This document shows positions 46,128 through 57,060 of a stretch of DNA of 64,000 nt, piece after piece. Both the position numbers and the translations under genes were made by a program. The stretch's first letter is position 1. Every line of letters begins with the position of its first letter. This DNA comes from Pelosinus fermentans (lineage in GTDB: Bacteria > Bacillota > Negativicutes > DSM-13327): the NCBI GenBank assembly GCA_002434245.1, contig DJJR01000031.1, positions 98,168 through 162,167 on the forward strand. Reading direction: 5' to 3'. The notes beneath the pieces are model-generated. The model was not told the origin of the DNA. It worked only from the letters and a program-made list of their open reading frames with translations, and did not search any database.

Positions 46128-46694
46128 TTAGCGCAGCCATTCGGTGACTTCTGTCCATGATTTTCGAGGACGTGGATAGGGAAATTGATTAGGATAACCG
46201 ATAGCTACCGCTGCTATAAGTTCATCATTACATTCTAACCAGGAACATATCTCACCTTCTGAATAAAAGATGTCACAGATCCAAAGCGTTCCTAGCCCCA
46301 AATTCTGTGCAGCTAAGATCATGGTTTGAATGGCGGCCCCAATGGATTGGGTATCTGTTAATAAACGATAGTGATTATAATCCTTTTCAAAATTAGAGAA
46401 GGCATTAAACACTAAAATTACTGATGACGCTTGTTGAATGGCACTTATACTTGTCTCACAACTGCCAATATCCAAGCCTTGCTGTTTTCGGGAATAAATT
46501 TTGTCCGTCATGATGGTAACTAACTGATCTTTCTTTTGACGTTCTAAGATAACAAACCTCCATGGCTGACGATTTTTCCCTGAAGGAGCTTTGACAGCCA
46601 GTTCTAATAATTCTTCGATCATTTCTCGTGGAACTGGTCGTTCCTGATACGTTCGAATACTTCTTCTATCCAAGATTGCTTGTTTGATATCCAC
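46128..46694 (-). CDS. Nitroreductase family protein
   Basis: The product (188 aa) is an FMN-dependent reductase. RRSIRTYQERPVP and AVKAPSGKNRQPWRFVIL are the FMN-binding signature, and NLGLGTLWICDI is also typical. The start is GTG at 46694 because GGAGGG lies exactly five bases upstream; longer frames to 46808 lack a site. The physiological substrate is unknown. Confidence 0.88.
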   Translation of the reverse strand: MDIKQAILDRRSIRTYQERPVPREMIEELLELAVKAPSGKNRQPWRFVILERQKKDQLVTIMTDKIYSRKQQGLDIGSCETSISAIQQASSVILVFNAFSNFEKDYNHYRLLTDTQSIGAAIQTMILAAQNLGLGTLWICDIFYSEGEICSWLECNDELIAAVAIGYPNQFPYPRPRKSWTEVTEWLR

Positions 46695-48505
<1,811 letters not shown>

Positions 48506-48552
48506 AGCCAAGGAGCGCTTGAGTTAGATAGAAGACTATTAAGGGTTAAGAA

Positions 48553-48602
48553 GAAAACGCTGGAGAGCTTAGCTGGCTTACCAGCAGCGTTTTCTTCTTT
48601 TT
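48553..48602 (+). terminator. Terminator after glpK
   Basis: GAAAACGCTG pairs with CAGCGTTTTC, with an inner CTGG/CCAG, followed by TTCTTTTTC. Confidence 0.85.
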
Positions 48603-48621
48603 CTATTTAAGGATAAATAAA

Positions 48622-50085
48622 TTACAAAGGGACTTCTTTCTTTGTTTTTACAGGCGTATAGGTAGATAGGCTTATAAGGATAAAAACAATTAAATTAATA
48701 AGCAAAGCCACAAAACCTGCATTTAGATTCATACCAGCGAAGGGCAAAGGATCCATTTTTCCGAGGATTAAGGTGAACACTAGGATTTCTCCAATGATCA
48801 AACCTGCGTATGCTCCTAATTTTGTGGACTTTTTCCAATAAAGCCCGAGCACGATCATAGGAAAGAATTGTGTAACACCTGAGTAACCAGTAAGCAATAA
48901 GTTAACGAGCATATTGGGAAGAAAAATAGCTAAACAAAGAGCGATAGTAGTAAGTCCTAGTACGGCAATCCTTGCAACATTGATCAGGCTATTCGGGTCA
49001 GTATTCTTTCCAATGGTTTTGCTATAAATATTACGTGTAAAGAGCATTGAGGTAGATAAGAGTAAATCGGCAGCAGGAATCATACAAGCCAAGGCACCCG
49101 CACCGCCAACAAGACCTAAAGTCCAACCAGGAAAAAGTTGTTGTACAATGGTCATAAAGGCCATATCAGGTGTCTTTAAAGGTGCTTCGAGTAGTAGAAG
49201 CGCTGCAAAACCCACTAGCATTGGGAAGAGTAAACAAATCTGGTATAAGGGTAAGTAAATTGCGTTATGGCGAAGTACGTCAGGATTACGGGCGCTAAAA
49301 CTGTTGGTAGTGAAATGAGGCCACATGTAAAATCCTAGGCTTGTTACTACTAAAGTGGACATTACCCAACTCACATCAAAGTTTTTGGTTCCTCCTGGTA
49401 AAGCGAGAAAACCAGGTTTCGCCGTTTCTAATGCTTCAAACATGCCGCCTAAGCTACCAAAGTAATGGATAGGGAGGTAAAGACCAAAAAAGACAACAGC
49501 AATCATTAATAGTATATCTTTTAGTACAGCAGTGGATGCGACACCTTTTAGACCGCTTAAATAAACAAAAGAGGCAACTAAAATGAAAGCAATTAACATA
49601 GCAGGAATTCGAGTGAGTTGTCCATAAGAGCAAGCCTCGATAATGAGCCCAAGACCGGTTAATTGTAATTGTAAGTAGGGGAGCAAAAAGGCAACGCCAA
49701 TGATCGCAGTCAATAAGCTTAAGATTTTACTTTCATATAAATGCTCAATCAAATCAGGTTGAGTCATTAGACCGTGTTTGCGTCCGATGGGGGAAATGGT
49801 AGGTAATAGATAGTACCCAACGACATATGCTAAAGCACCATACCCTAATATGTAAAAGGTTGGACCTCCGCGAGAATAAGCCCATCCGCTAGCGCCTAGA
49901 AAAGCAAAGGCCGTATAGATTTCACCGGCTAAGATAAACCAATTGAGCCATCTTCCAAAATTACGCCCACCAACGGCCCATTCCTCAAGATTCATCTTTT
50001 TATTCATACCAGGAATTAGACCTACAATTGTCGCGCCAATAATAAATAGAAATATAATTAAAAGTGAAACTGTCTCATTACTCAT
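48622..50085 (-). CDS. Sodium:solute symporter (SSS family)
   Basis: The product (487 aa) is a membrane protein of about 13 helices. WAVGGRNFGRWLNWFILAGE and the YAYSRGG-like segment place it in the SSS family, near the pantothenate/monocarboxylate permeases that pair with DUF3311 proteins. AAGGATGG precedes the ATG. It is the second gene of a two-gene operon. The substrate is not evident. Confidence 0.9.
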   Translation of the reverse strand: MSNETVSLLIIFLFIIGATIVGLIPGMNKKMNLEEWAVGGRNFGRWLNWFILAGEIYTAFAFLGASGWAYSRGGPTFYILGYGALAYVVGYYLLPTISPIGRKHGLMTQPDLIEHLYESKILSLLTAIIGVAFLLPYLQLQLTGLGLIIEACSYGQLTRIPAMLIAFILVASFVYLSGLKGVASTAVLKDILLMIAVVFFGLYLPIHYFGSLGGMFEALETAKPGFLALPGGTKNFDVSWVMSTLVVTSLGFYMWPHFTTNSFSARNPDVLRHNAIYLPLYQICLLFPMLVGFAALLLLEAPLKTPDMAFMTIVQQLFPGWTLGLVGGAGALACMIPAADLLLSTSMLFTRNIYSKTIGKNTDPNSLINVARIAVLGLTTIALCLAIFLPNMLVNLLLTGYSGVTQFFPMIVLGLYWKKSTKLGAYAGLIIGEILVFTLILGKMDPLPFAGMNLNAGFVALLINLIVFILISLSTYTPVKTKKEVPL

Positions 50086-50109
50086 GTTGCACCATCCTTT
50101 TTGTAAAAA

Positions 50110-50307
50110 TTATGAGTCTTGTCTATGCTTTGAATCAATGAAGTAAATAGCCTGTAGGCAGACGAAAGCAAGGAAAATCCCAGCAACAAACCAAAAAGCT
50201 AAAAAGGGTAATCCTAGCACAATCGGGTGAACCTTGTTTGCAAAGGGGATCATACCAATTGTCCAAACAAAAGGAAGTAAAGTTAGGATTATTTTTAAGG
50301 TATTCAT
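50110..50307 (-). CDS. DUF3311 small membrane protein
   Basis: The product (65 aa) has two membrane helices with the P-x-x-W and FWFVAGIFLAFV pattern typical of DUF3311, a small protein encoded just before SSS symporters and presumed to be an accessory subunit. AAGGAGG precedes the ATG. It is 24 bases ahead of the symporter gene. Confidence 0.87.
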   Translation of the reverse strand: MNTLKIILTLLPFVWTIGMIPFANKVHPIVLGLPFLAFWFVAGIFLAFVCLQAIYFIDSKHRQDS

Positions 50308-50324
50308 CTTTTATTCCTCCTTAT

Positions 50325-50388
50325 AAAAAAATAGAGGCATCCCTCAGGGAAGCCTCTGCATTGAGGTAATAATATTATTATGTCTCAA
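50325..50388 (-). promoter_or_regulatory. Attenuator-like leader of the DUF3311-symporter operon
   Basis: On the minus strand the leader first shows TTGAG ... CTCAA enclosing the palindrome AATAATATTATT, then AGAGGC-TTCCCT-AGGGA-GCCTCT followed by seven T, a classic terminator ahead of the ribosome site. The leader is only about 80 bases, too short for most large riboswitches. Confidence 0.6.
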
Positions 50389-50395
50389 TACAAAT

Positions 50396-50424
50396 AGTAT
50401 AGTACCAAAAGAAGGAGAATACAA
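50396..50424 (-). promoter_or_regulatory. Promoter of the DUF3311-symporter operon
   Basis: On the minus strand TTGTAT (50424-50419), 17 bases, TATACT (50401-50396). Transcription should begin at about 50389. Confidence 0.7.
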
Positions 50425-50486
50425 ATGTTTTTTGCGAAAATACAGTCTCAACAAAGAATGTAAACTTGGTGGATATTGTATTCGGA

Positions 50487-50801
50487 TTATGAGGCAAGCT
50501 GTAGACCAACTACGCCAACTAGAATCAAACTTAAGAATAAAAATTGTAGGATATTCATCTTTTCTTTAAATCGCATAATACCAACAATTGCAATTCCGAT
50601 TGTGCCAATACCAGCCCATGCAGCATATGCGATACCGATTGCAATTTCCTGCATCGCTTGCGACAAGAAATAAAAACTAGCCACAAATCCAACGCCCATT
50701 ACGGCAATAGGTTTTTTATGTTTAAACCCATCAACATATTTCATGGCAACTACACTAATGACTTCTTCCAATCCAGCTAATAAAATATAGATCCAAGCCA
50801 T
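50487..50801 (-). CDS. Small multidrug resistance (SMR) family protein, intact subunit
   Basis: The product (104 aa) has four membrane helices. It begins MAWIYILLAGLEEV with the essential membrane glutamate of helix 1, followed by GIAYAAWAGIGTIG in helix 3. Its ATG overlaps the upstream SMR stop by one base. Paired SMR genes commonly form heterodimers (EbrAB/YkkCD type). The substrate could be a quaternary cation, guanidinium or polyamine. Confidence 0.92.
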   Translation of the reverse strand: MAWIYILLAGLEEVISVVAMKYVDGFKHKKPIAVMGVGFVASFYFLSQAMQEIAIGIAYAAWAGIGTIGIAIVGIMRFKEKMNILQFLFLSLILVGVVGLQLAS

Positions 50802-51121
50802 TATTCTCGCTCCTCCTTAGTGGTCAATTTTAGGCCAATGATTCCAATAAGTAAGAGAACTAAGAATGCGACTTGCTGTTTCGAAGTCGTCTCTCCAAGA
50901 AACGCTATGCTAACGATATAGGTTCCTACCGTACCAATACCAACAAAAACAGCATAAGCAATACCAACAGGAATAAACTTATAAGCTTTAATAAGCAGCA
51001 AGAAGCTTGCAACAATTAAAATGAAAATCAGCATCCACATCATTACCGAGTCGGCATCTTTCAGCATTGATGCCCAGAGAATTTCCAGTATTGCTGCCGC
51101 GAAGACAAGAATTCAGCCCAT
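50801..51121 (-). pseudogene. SMR family protein with in-frame TGA at codon 3
   Basis: Reading from ATG 51121, which has AAGGA upstream, the frame is M-G-stop-ILVFAAAILEILWASMLK and continues as a complete SMR protein. The stop (TGA, 51115-51113) sits where SMR proteins have tryptophan (MxW; compare MAW in the partner). Without read-through, the first usable ATG (51067) loses helix 1 and its essential glutamate (LEILWAS). It is therefore a nonsense-disrupted gene or a sequencing/strain variant. The rest of the frame is intact. Confidence 0.75.
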
Positions 51122-51207
51122 AATAACACATCCTTAAAAATTTTGGTCTAAATATCATCCCCAAAAATCGACGGGGAGAACTCAACTGAATGAACATTAT
51201 TTCAACA

Positions 51208-51226
51208 ATGAATGATCGTCAGTCAT
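51208..51226. promoter_or_regulatory. Candidate TetR operator upstream of the SMR genes
   Basis: ATGAATGATCGTCAGTCAT is a 19-base imperfect palindrome of the same size and sequence type as the site at the tetR promoter (51846-51864). Confidence 0.65.
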
Positions 51227-51243
51227 TTTACTGTAAAAATCAT

Positions 51244-51828
51244 CTATGCTCTAAACTCTAAAGCATGATGAATGAAAGTAAATAAATCTTGTTGATATTC
51301 AGGAAGGGGCTTATCTAGCTTATTAAATAAATAGATTTGTTCAGCAGAGCTTTCAATCAAGCCAATCACCATCCTAGCTGTAGCCATTGGGTTTATATCT
51401 TGGCGAAGTGCTTTTTGTTGAATACCTCTGGCAATCATCTTCGATAACCAGGTATAGTAAGGATTATAGATACGATCCCATTCACTAAGCGTATTTTCGA
51501 TTGCCAGACCCGAATAACAAAGTGACAATACTTCTTTATATGATTTAGTAACTTGAAATGTTACTGTGATTATTTTATGAAAAAGATCCCAAATATCATC
51601 TGAAGGTACTTGTTCTTGTTCTATTTTATGCAGCATAGTCTGTAACAAATCATTGGCAATTGCTGGAATTAATGCGTTTTTTGAGGAAAAATATAAATAA
51701 AATGTTCCTTGTGCCATACCAGCTTTTTTAACAATGTCAGAAATAGTAGCTTTTTCTAAGCCTTTTTCAGCAAGCACTTCCTTAGCAGCAGATAGTAAAC
51801 GGCTTTTCTTATCATCCAATTCCTTCAT
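51244..51828 (-). CDS. TetR-family regulator of the SMR locus
   Basis: The product (194 aa) has the TetR helix-turn-helix ATISDIVKKAGMAQGTFYLY and a ligand-binding helical remainder. ATG 51828 follows AAGGAGAG; a longer frame starting at 51864 would initiate inside the operator palindrome. It lies directly upstream of the SMR pair on the same strand and probably represses both itself and the pair. Confidence 0.9.
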   Translation of the reverse strand: MKELDDKKSRLLSAAKEVLAEKGLEKATISDIVKKAGMAQGTFYLYFSSKNALIPAIANDLLQTMLHKIEQEQVPSDDIWDLFHKIITVTFQVTKSYKEVLSLCYSGLAIENTLSEWDRIYNPYYTWLSKMIARGIQQKALRQDINPMATARMVIGLIESSAEQIYLFNKLDKPLPEYQQDLFTFIHHALEFRA

Positions 51829-51845
51829 GACTCTCCTTATAATAT

Positions 51846-51864
51846 ATGAATGACTGTCATTCAT
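51846..51864. promoter_or_regulatory. TetR operator at its own promoter
   Basis: ATGAATGAC-T-GTCATTCAT is a perfect 9+1+9 palindrome immediately upstream of the ribosome site, overlapping the probable start of transcription. Confidence 0.75.
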
Positions 51865-51999
51865 TATAACTCATTTATCAAATATTGTCAATTTTGTTTG
51901 AACAGGCGATTCTCTATTTTAGAAAATAGATCCTATCAAGTTTTTTCATATGCCTTACTTTACACTGCTAGAGAAGTACAGGAATTATTAAAAATTATA

Positions 52000-52028
52000 T
52001 TGACAGCTAGGCATGATTGATAGATAAT
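52000..52028 (+). promoter_or_regulatory. Promoter of the second tetR gene
   Basis: TTGACA (52000-52005), 17 bases, GATAAT (52023-52028). Confidence 0.75.
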
Positions 52029-52032
52029 AAGA

Positions 52033-52054
52033 ACATACCGACTGGTAGGTACGT
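52033..52054. promoter_or_regulatory. TetR operator at the second tetR promoter
   Basis: ACATACCGACTGGTAGGTAC plus GT resembles the larger palindrome at 52683-52714 (18 of 22 bases). It overlaps the expected transcription start. Confidence 0.65.
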
Positions 52055-52071
52055 TTTGAGGGGGAGAAATT

Positions 52072-52668
52072 TTGACGAAAGACAATATAATAGTGGCTGC
52101 TTTACGATTATTTTTATTACGTGGATACAGGAATGTGTCTCTCATGGATGTAGCAAATGAAGTTGGCATTACCAAAGGGGGAATATATCATTACTTTGGA
52201 AGTAAGGAAGAATTATTTCACGCAGGTATCGATTATCTATTTGGCTATTTCGGAGAAAGATATGCCGAATTTTTAAGTAAAGAAAAAACATTCCGAGGGA
52301 CCCTGAACTTTTTACTAAGCGGAGAACAAGAAGCTTATATGGAAGGATTACTCAATATTAAGCCAGGGGATTATCGTGCTAATAATGCGAGTCTTGCACT
52401 AGAGATCATGCATAATTTTCCTGAAATCCAAGAACGGATTGATCAGGGGCACTTAGGGTTACGAAATATAATAAAAGAAAAATTACAGATAGCTCAAGAA
52501 ACAGGCGAGATCAGAGGAAACTTAGACGCTAAGATTGTAGCGACCATTGTACTTTCTGTTTCCAGCGGGCTGAATGTTTTAGGTAAGAATATAATTAACT
52601 CAGATATGCACCAGCAGATGATAGACGGTCTCTGGCAGCTTATTGGGGTGCATGATGTAAAGGAATGA
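52072..52668 (+). CDS. TetR-family regulator of the RND efflux operon
   Basis: The product (198 aa) has the N-terminal SLMDVANEVGITKGGIYHYF helix-turn-helix with the TetR FGSKEELF continuation. The start is TTG behind GAGGGGGAG. It lies upstream of the efflux pump genes in the same direction, and the intergenic region holds a large palindrome matching the site at its own promoter, so local repression is likely. Confidence 0.9.
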   Translation: MTKDNIIVAALRLFLLRGYRNVSLMDVANEVGITKGGIYHYFGSKEELFHAGIDYLFGYFGERYAEFLSKEKTFRGTLNFLLSGEQEAYMEGLLNIKPGDYRANNASLALEIMHNFPEIQERIDQGHLGLRNIIKEKLQIAQETGEIRGNLDAKIVATIVLSVSSGLNVLGKNIINSDMHQQMIDGLWQLIGVHDVKE

Positions 52669-52682
52669 ATGAATTCCTTCGC

Positions 52683-52714
52683 CCCATACATACCGACCAG
52701 TCGGTATGTATGGG
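52683..52714. promoter_or_regulatory. Large palindromic TetR operator ahead of the RND operon
   Basis: CCCATACATACCGAC and its exact complement flank CA (15+2+15). The core TACCGAC-N2-GTCGGTA is typical for TetR-family sites upstream of efflux pumps. Confidence 0.8.
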
Positions 52715-52769
52715 CGCTAGAGTAGTTACTTAGAATTAAATATGATATGGACTTAGGAGGATATGTTTG

Positions 52770-53867
52770 ATGAAAGGTTTCAAAGTTAAGTATTGGATTA
52801 TACCAATTGTGATATTTATTGGATTAGTTGCAGTATTCCGCAGTGGTGCATTTTCCAGCGAGAAGACTCAATTGCAAACCAATACTACAGGAGTAAATGT
52901 AAAAATTGCAGCAGCACAATATATAGACACGATTCCCAAATTAATGCTAAATGGATCAATTGAGGGAAAAACGGCAGCGACGATTAGCGCTAAGTTGGCG
53001 GGACGCATTGAAGAAGTCATGGTACAAGAAGGGAAGCAGGTGAAAGCTGGTGATCCTTTAGCCAGATTAGAAAGTACTGAATTAGTAAATTCTGTGCGGA
53101 CGGCACAGGACGCTGTAAGTAAAGCGCAAGTTAACTATGAAATGGCAGTGAAAGATTATAATCGTTATCAAACTTTGTTTGATCAAGGGGCTACATCTCA
53201 ACAAACATTAGATAATGCTGAGGGAAAGAAAAGAATTGCGCAAGCAGACTTGTCTAGTGCAGTGAGTAGCAAAAGTAATGCTGAGCAGCAGTATGGCTAT
53301 GGTGTCATTACAGCACCAGTGGATGGTGTGGTTGCTAATGTAACGGTCACTGTCGGTCAGGTTGTTTCACCTGGTGCGGCGCTGATGAGTGTTCAGGATA
53401 TTAGTCAAGTATATGCAGTTGTCAATGTTGAACAAAAAGATTTAGGTTTGATAAAACAGGGACAGCCAGCAGAAGTCACTGTTGATACTTATGCCGATAA
53501 AGTATTTTCCGGTACTGTTGAAATGATTAATCCTGAGGCTGGTTCTACCAATCGAATGTTCCGTACAAAGGTAAAGATCGATAATGAAGATGGCGCTTTA
53601 AAAAGCGGTATGTTTAGTAAAATACAGCTCGCTACTGGTGATGCTGCGCAAATTTTGACAATACCACAAGCAGCTATCATTCAAAAGCAAGGTATTTATT
53701 ATGTCTTTATCGTTGACAATGATAAAGTCACCCGCCATCAAGTCGAAGTTGGTGCAACTTCAGGAGATAGTATTGCGATTAAATCAGGACTACAGCCAGG
53801 TGATAAGTTAGCCGTAAGTAATGTAAGTCAACTTAAAGACGGTGACGTAGTTCAAATTGTAGAGTAG
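52770..53867 (+). CDS. RND efflux periplasmic adaptor (membrane fusion protein)
   Basis: The product (365 aa) has a single N-terminal membrane anchor (YWIIPIVIFIGLVAVF) without a lipobox, then a lipoyl-like hairpin (AGRIEEVMVQEGKQVKAGD, YGVITAPVDGVV), a coiled-coil hairpin and beta-barrel domains. It would connect the inner-membrane pump to an outer-membrane channel. ATG 52770 is nine bases after AGGAGG; the adjoining TTG is less likely. The permease gene follows by 11 bases. Confidence 0.92.
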   Translation: MKGFKVKYWIIPIVIFIGLVAVFRSGAFSSEKTQLQTNTTGVNVKIAAAQYIDTIPKLMLNGSIEGKTAATISAKLAGRIEEVMVQEGKQVKAGDPLARLESTELVNSVRTAQDAVSKAQVNYEMAVKDYNRYQTLFDQGATSQQTLDNAEGKKRIAQADLSSAVSSKSNAEQQYGYGVITAPVDGVVANVTVTVGQVVSPGAALMSVQDISQVYAVVNVEQKDLGLIKQGQPAEVTVDTYADKVFSGTVEMINPEAGSTNRMFRTKVKIDNEDGALKSGMFSKIQLATGDAAQILTIPQAAIIQKQGIYYVFIVDNDKVTRHQVEVGATSGDSIAIKSGLQPGDKLAVSNVSQLKDGDVVQIVE

Positions 53868-53878
53868 AGGAGTTAGCT

Positions 53879-56800
53879 ATGATACTGACAGATATAAGCT
53901 TAAAACGTCCAGTTTTTGCAACAGTAATTATTCTGGCACTTGTCGTTTTAGGATTATTTAGCTATATTACTCTGAATGTAGATGAATATCCAAACGTTGA
54001 GATTCCGGTTGTAGCTGTTACAGTAACGTATCCTGGTGCATCGCCAGAACAGGTTGAATCAAAAATCACCCAAAAGGTGGAAGAAACTGTAAGCGTTGTG
54101 CCTGGAATAGAACATATAACATCTACGGTAAAAGAAGGAATTTCTACAACCGTTATCCAGTTTACCATCGAAACTTCAGCAGCAACTGCTGCTCAGGATG
54201 TTCGTGATAAAGTTGGCATAATGCAAGGTGTATTGCCAGATGAGGCAGAGGATCCTATTGTCACAAGGTTTGATCCATCGGATACAGCTGTTGCTTCCAT
54301 TGCAGTCACAGGTAGTCTCAGTCCAAGAGAATTAACCATTGTTGCGGATGATATCGTTGTAAAACGATTAGAAGCAATCAATGGGGTTGCAGCGGTAAAT
54401 GTGCAGGGCGGAGTGGATCGTGAAATCAAAATTAATATGGATAGTAATAAAGTTGCTGCCTATAATCTGAGTGTTTCAGAAGTAATGAACAGTATACGCA
54501 GTGAAAATATGGATACCCCTGGAGGTAAGGTAACAGATGGAAAACGGGAAACTAGTTTACGATCCGTAGGTAACCTTACTTCTCCCAATCAGTTGTTAGA
54601 TCTCCCTATTGCTCAAAGAAACGGAGTACAACTGTTTGTAAAAAATATTGCTACGGTAGAAGATTCAACAAAAGATGTAACTGCTGTAACAAAACTCAAT
54701 GATAAAACCTCTATTGGCTTGGATATTATGAAACAGTCAGGCAGCAATACCGTTCAAGTTGTGGAAAACGCCAAGAAGGAGCTAGAGAATATCAAAAAGG
54801 ATTTACCAGCCGGCGTTGAATTGGTATTGGTACGGGATAATTCCAAAAATATTAATGAATCCATTCACGACGTATTGTTTAATTTAGTTATTGGTGGTTT
54901 ATTGGCTGTTGCCATCGTATTTTTGTTCTTAGGTAATTGGCGGAGCACGATGATTGCGGCGATTGCCATTCCGACTTCCATTATCACCTCTTTTTTAGCA
55001 ATGAAAATGTTAGACTTTACGTTAAATACGATGTCCTTGTTAGCCTTGTCCCTAGCTGTCGGCTTGTTAATTGATGATGCGATCGTTGTCATCGAAAATA
55101 TAGTCCGTCATCTTGATATGGGTAAGGACAAATTTAAAGCCGCTTCTGAAGGAACTGCGGAGATTGGTTTGGCTGTTACCGCAACAACTCTTACTTTAGT
55201 TGCTGTATTTTTGCCAGTCGGTATGATGACTGGTATCATAGGACAATTTTTTAAACAATTTGGTATAACGGTGGCGGTCAGTGTTTTGGTTTCCCTATTT
55301 ATTGCATTTACATTGACTCCTATGTTGTCGGCCAAATATTTATCCAGTGAACATGAAAAATCTACTGGGAAATTAGGAAAAATATGGAATAAATGGAACG
55401 AAAAATTTGAATATTGGACAGGGCGCTATGGAGAATTTTTAAAATATGCATTAGGACATCGCAAGAAGATAATGGTACTTGCCGGTGCATTGTTTGTGGG
55501 CAGTTTAATGCTGCTGCCCTTCCTTGGTTCCACCTTTGTTCCGGATTCCGACGCTGGTGAAATTACAGTGTCCGCAAGTGTTGATCCTGGCAAGACCCCT
55601 CAAGTCGTTGGCGAAATTGCCGACAACATGGTGCAAATTATCCGCACCATACCAGAGGTAACGTTAACTTACAGTACTGCCGATATAAACAACATTAACA
55701 TTTTGACGAAGTTAACGGAGAAAAATGAACGTAAGGTGAGTGACAATCAAATTGTAACTACGCTTCGTGAAAAATTAAGCGGTATTGCGGGAGTACAAGT
55801 CAGTGTTTCAAAAAAATCAGGTATGTCCAGCGGTAAGCCAATCTCCCTTGTTATCCAGGGAACATCCTTGGATACATTAGCGGACATTGCAGAACAAGTA
55901 GAGAAAATTGTAGCAAACACTCATGGTGCAATTGATGTCACTTCTAGTTATGAAGCTGGAAAACCTGATGCGCAAATCGTAATAGACCACGATAAGGCTT
56001 CTGATCTTGGTGTCTCTACTTCCAATATTGCGACTACTCTTCAAACTATGTTTAACGGAACAGTGGTAACCCAATACCGGGATGAAGATGATTCGTATGA
56101 CGTGAGGCTTATTTTAGCACATAGTGACCGTAAGAGTTTGGCAGATGTAAACAATATCTATGCAGCAAGCTCGAATCGAGACAAAGACGGACAGAGCATC
56201 ATGGTTCCTTTGTCACAGGTAACGAAGATGGTATATGCTACAAGTCCGACTCAAATCAAGCGATATGATCGTCAGGGACAGATCACTATTTCGGCAAATT
56301 TAAGCGGAGTCTCTCTTGGTGATTTCAATACAGCGCTCGACAAACAGTTAGCAGAGGTAAAATTGCCGGAAGGCTACAAGTTTGTAACTACCGGACAATC
56401 AGAGCAAATGGCGAACGCCTTTAGCGGTATTATAATGGCGTTGGCTGCTGCGGTGCTCTTCATCTTCTTTGTACTTGCCGCCCAATTTGAAAGTTACATT
56501 GAACCTTTCGCCATTATGCTGGCATTACCTTTGGCGATTATTGGTGCAATACTTGGCCTCTTAATTGCTGGCAGTATGCTTAGCATGATGTCTCTCATTG
56601 GGATTATTATGTTGATGGGTCTCGTAACCAAAAATGCGATTTTATTGATTGACTTTGCTAAACAGCGTATAGGAGAAGGTGTTGAACGAAATCAGGCATT
56701 AGTGGAAGCGGCTGTGGTTCGGATGCGTCCGATTCTGATGACAACTGCAGCGATGATTTTTGGGATGCTTCCACTAGCATTAGGAATTGGACCAGGAGCT

Positions 56801-56977
56801 GAAGCTCGTGCTCCTATGGCTCATGCGATTATTGGCGGTCTGGTTACTTCAACTATTTTGACATTGGTAGTTGTACCAGTTGTATATTCGTTATTAGATG
56901 ATTTTATGAAAAGAAGAGTAAAGGTAGATGCTACAATTCCATCCTTGGAAAAAGTAACAAAAGAAGAACCGATTTGA
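53879..56977 (+). CDS. RND multidrug efflux permease (HAE1/AcrB type)
   Basis: The product (1032 aa) is the proton-driven pump. N-terminal LKRPVFATVIILALVVLG is typical; the helix 4 proton-relay aspartates are in LLIDDAIVVIEN, and the helix 10 lysine is in VTKNAILLIDFAKQ. Two large periplasmic loops are present at normal length. No TolC-like channel is encoded beside it, so an outer-membrane partner must come from elsewhere. The presence of an RND pump fits a diderm cell. Confidence 0.96.
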   Translation: MILTDISLKRPVFATVIILALVVLGLFSYITLNVDEYPNVEIPVVAVTVTYPGASPEQVESKITQKVEETVSVVPGIEHITSTVKEGISTTVIQFTIETSAATAAQDVRDKVGIMQGVLPDEAEDPIVTRFDPSDTAVASIAVTGSLSPRELTIVADDIVVKRLEAINGVAAVNVQGGVDREIKINMDSNKVAAYNLSVSEVMNSIRSENMDTPGGKVTDGKRETSLRSVGNLTSPNQLLDLPIAQRNGVQLFVKNIATVEDSTKDVTAVTKLNDKTSIGLDIMKQSGSNTVQVVENAKKELENIKKDLPAGVELVLVRDNSKNINESIHDVLFNLVIGGLLAVAIVFLFLGNWRSTMIAAIAIPTSIITSFLAMKMLDFTLNTMSLLALSLAVGLLIDDAIVVIENIVRHLDMGKDKFKAASEGTAEIGLAVTATTLTLVAVFLPVGMMTGIIGQFFKQFGITVAVSVLVSLFIAFTLTPMLSAKYLSSEHEKSTGKLGKIWNKWNEKFEYWTGRYGEFLKYALGHRKKIMVLAGALFVGSLMLLPFLGSTFVPDSDAGEITVSASVDPGKTPQVVGEIADNMVQIIRTIPEVTLTYSTADINNINILTKLTEKNERKVSDNQIVTTLREKLSGIAGVQVSVSKKSGMSSGKPISLVIQGTSLDTLADIAEQVEKIVANTHGAIDVTSSYEAGKPDAQIVIDHDKASDLGVSTSNIATTLQTMFNGTVVTQYRDEDDSYDVRLILAHSDRKSLADVNNIYAASSNRDKDGQSIMVPLSQVTKMVYATSPTQIKRYDRQGQITISANLSGVSLGDFNTALDKQLAEVKLPEGYKFVTTGQSEQMANAFSGIIMALAAAVLFIFFVLAAQFESYIEPFAIMLALPLAIIGAILGLLIAGSMLSMMSLIGIIMLMGLVTKNAILLIDFAKQRIGEGVERNQALVEAAVVRMRPILMTTAAMIFGMLPLALGIGPGAEARAPMAHAIIGGLVTSTILTLVVVPVVYSLLDDFMKRRVKVDATIPSLEKVTKEEPI

Positions 56978-57060
56978 ATGATAGAAATGGGTAACAAAAG
57001 TGCCCTATTGACGCCGATTTAAGAGCTCTGCTTTGCTGAAAGCAGCAAAGTTCATTAACT

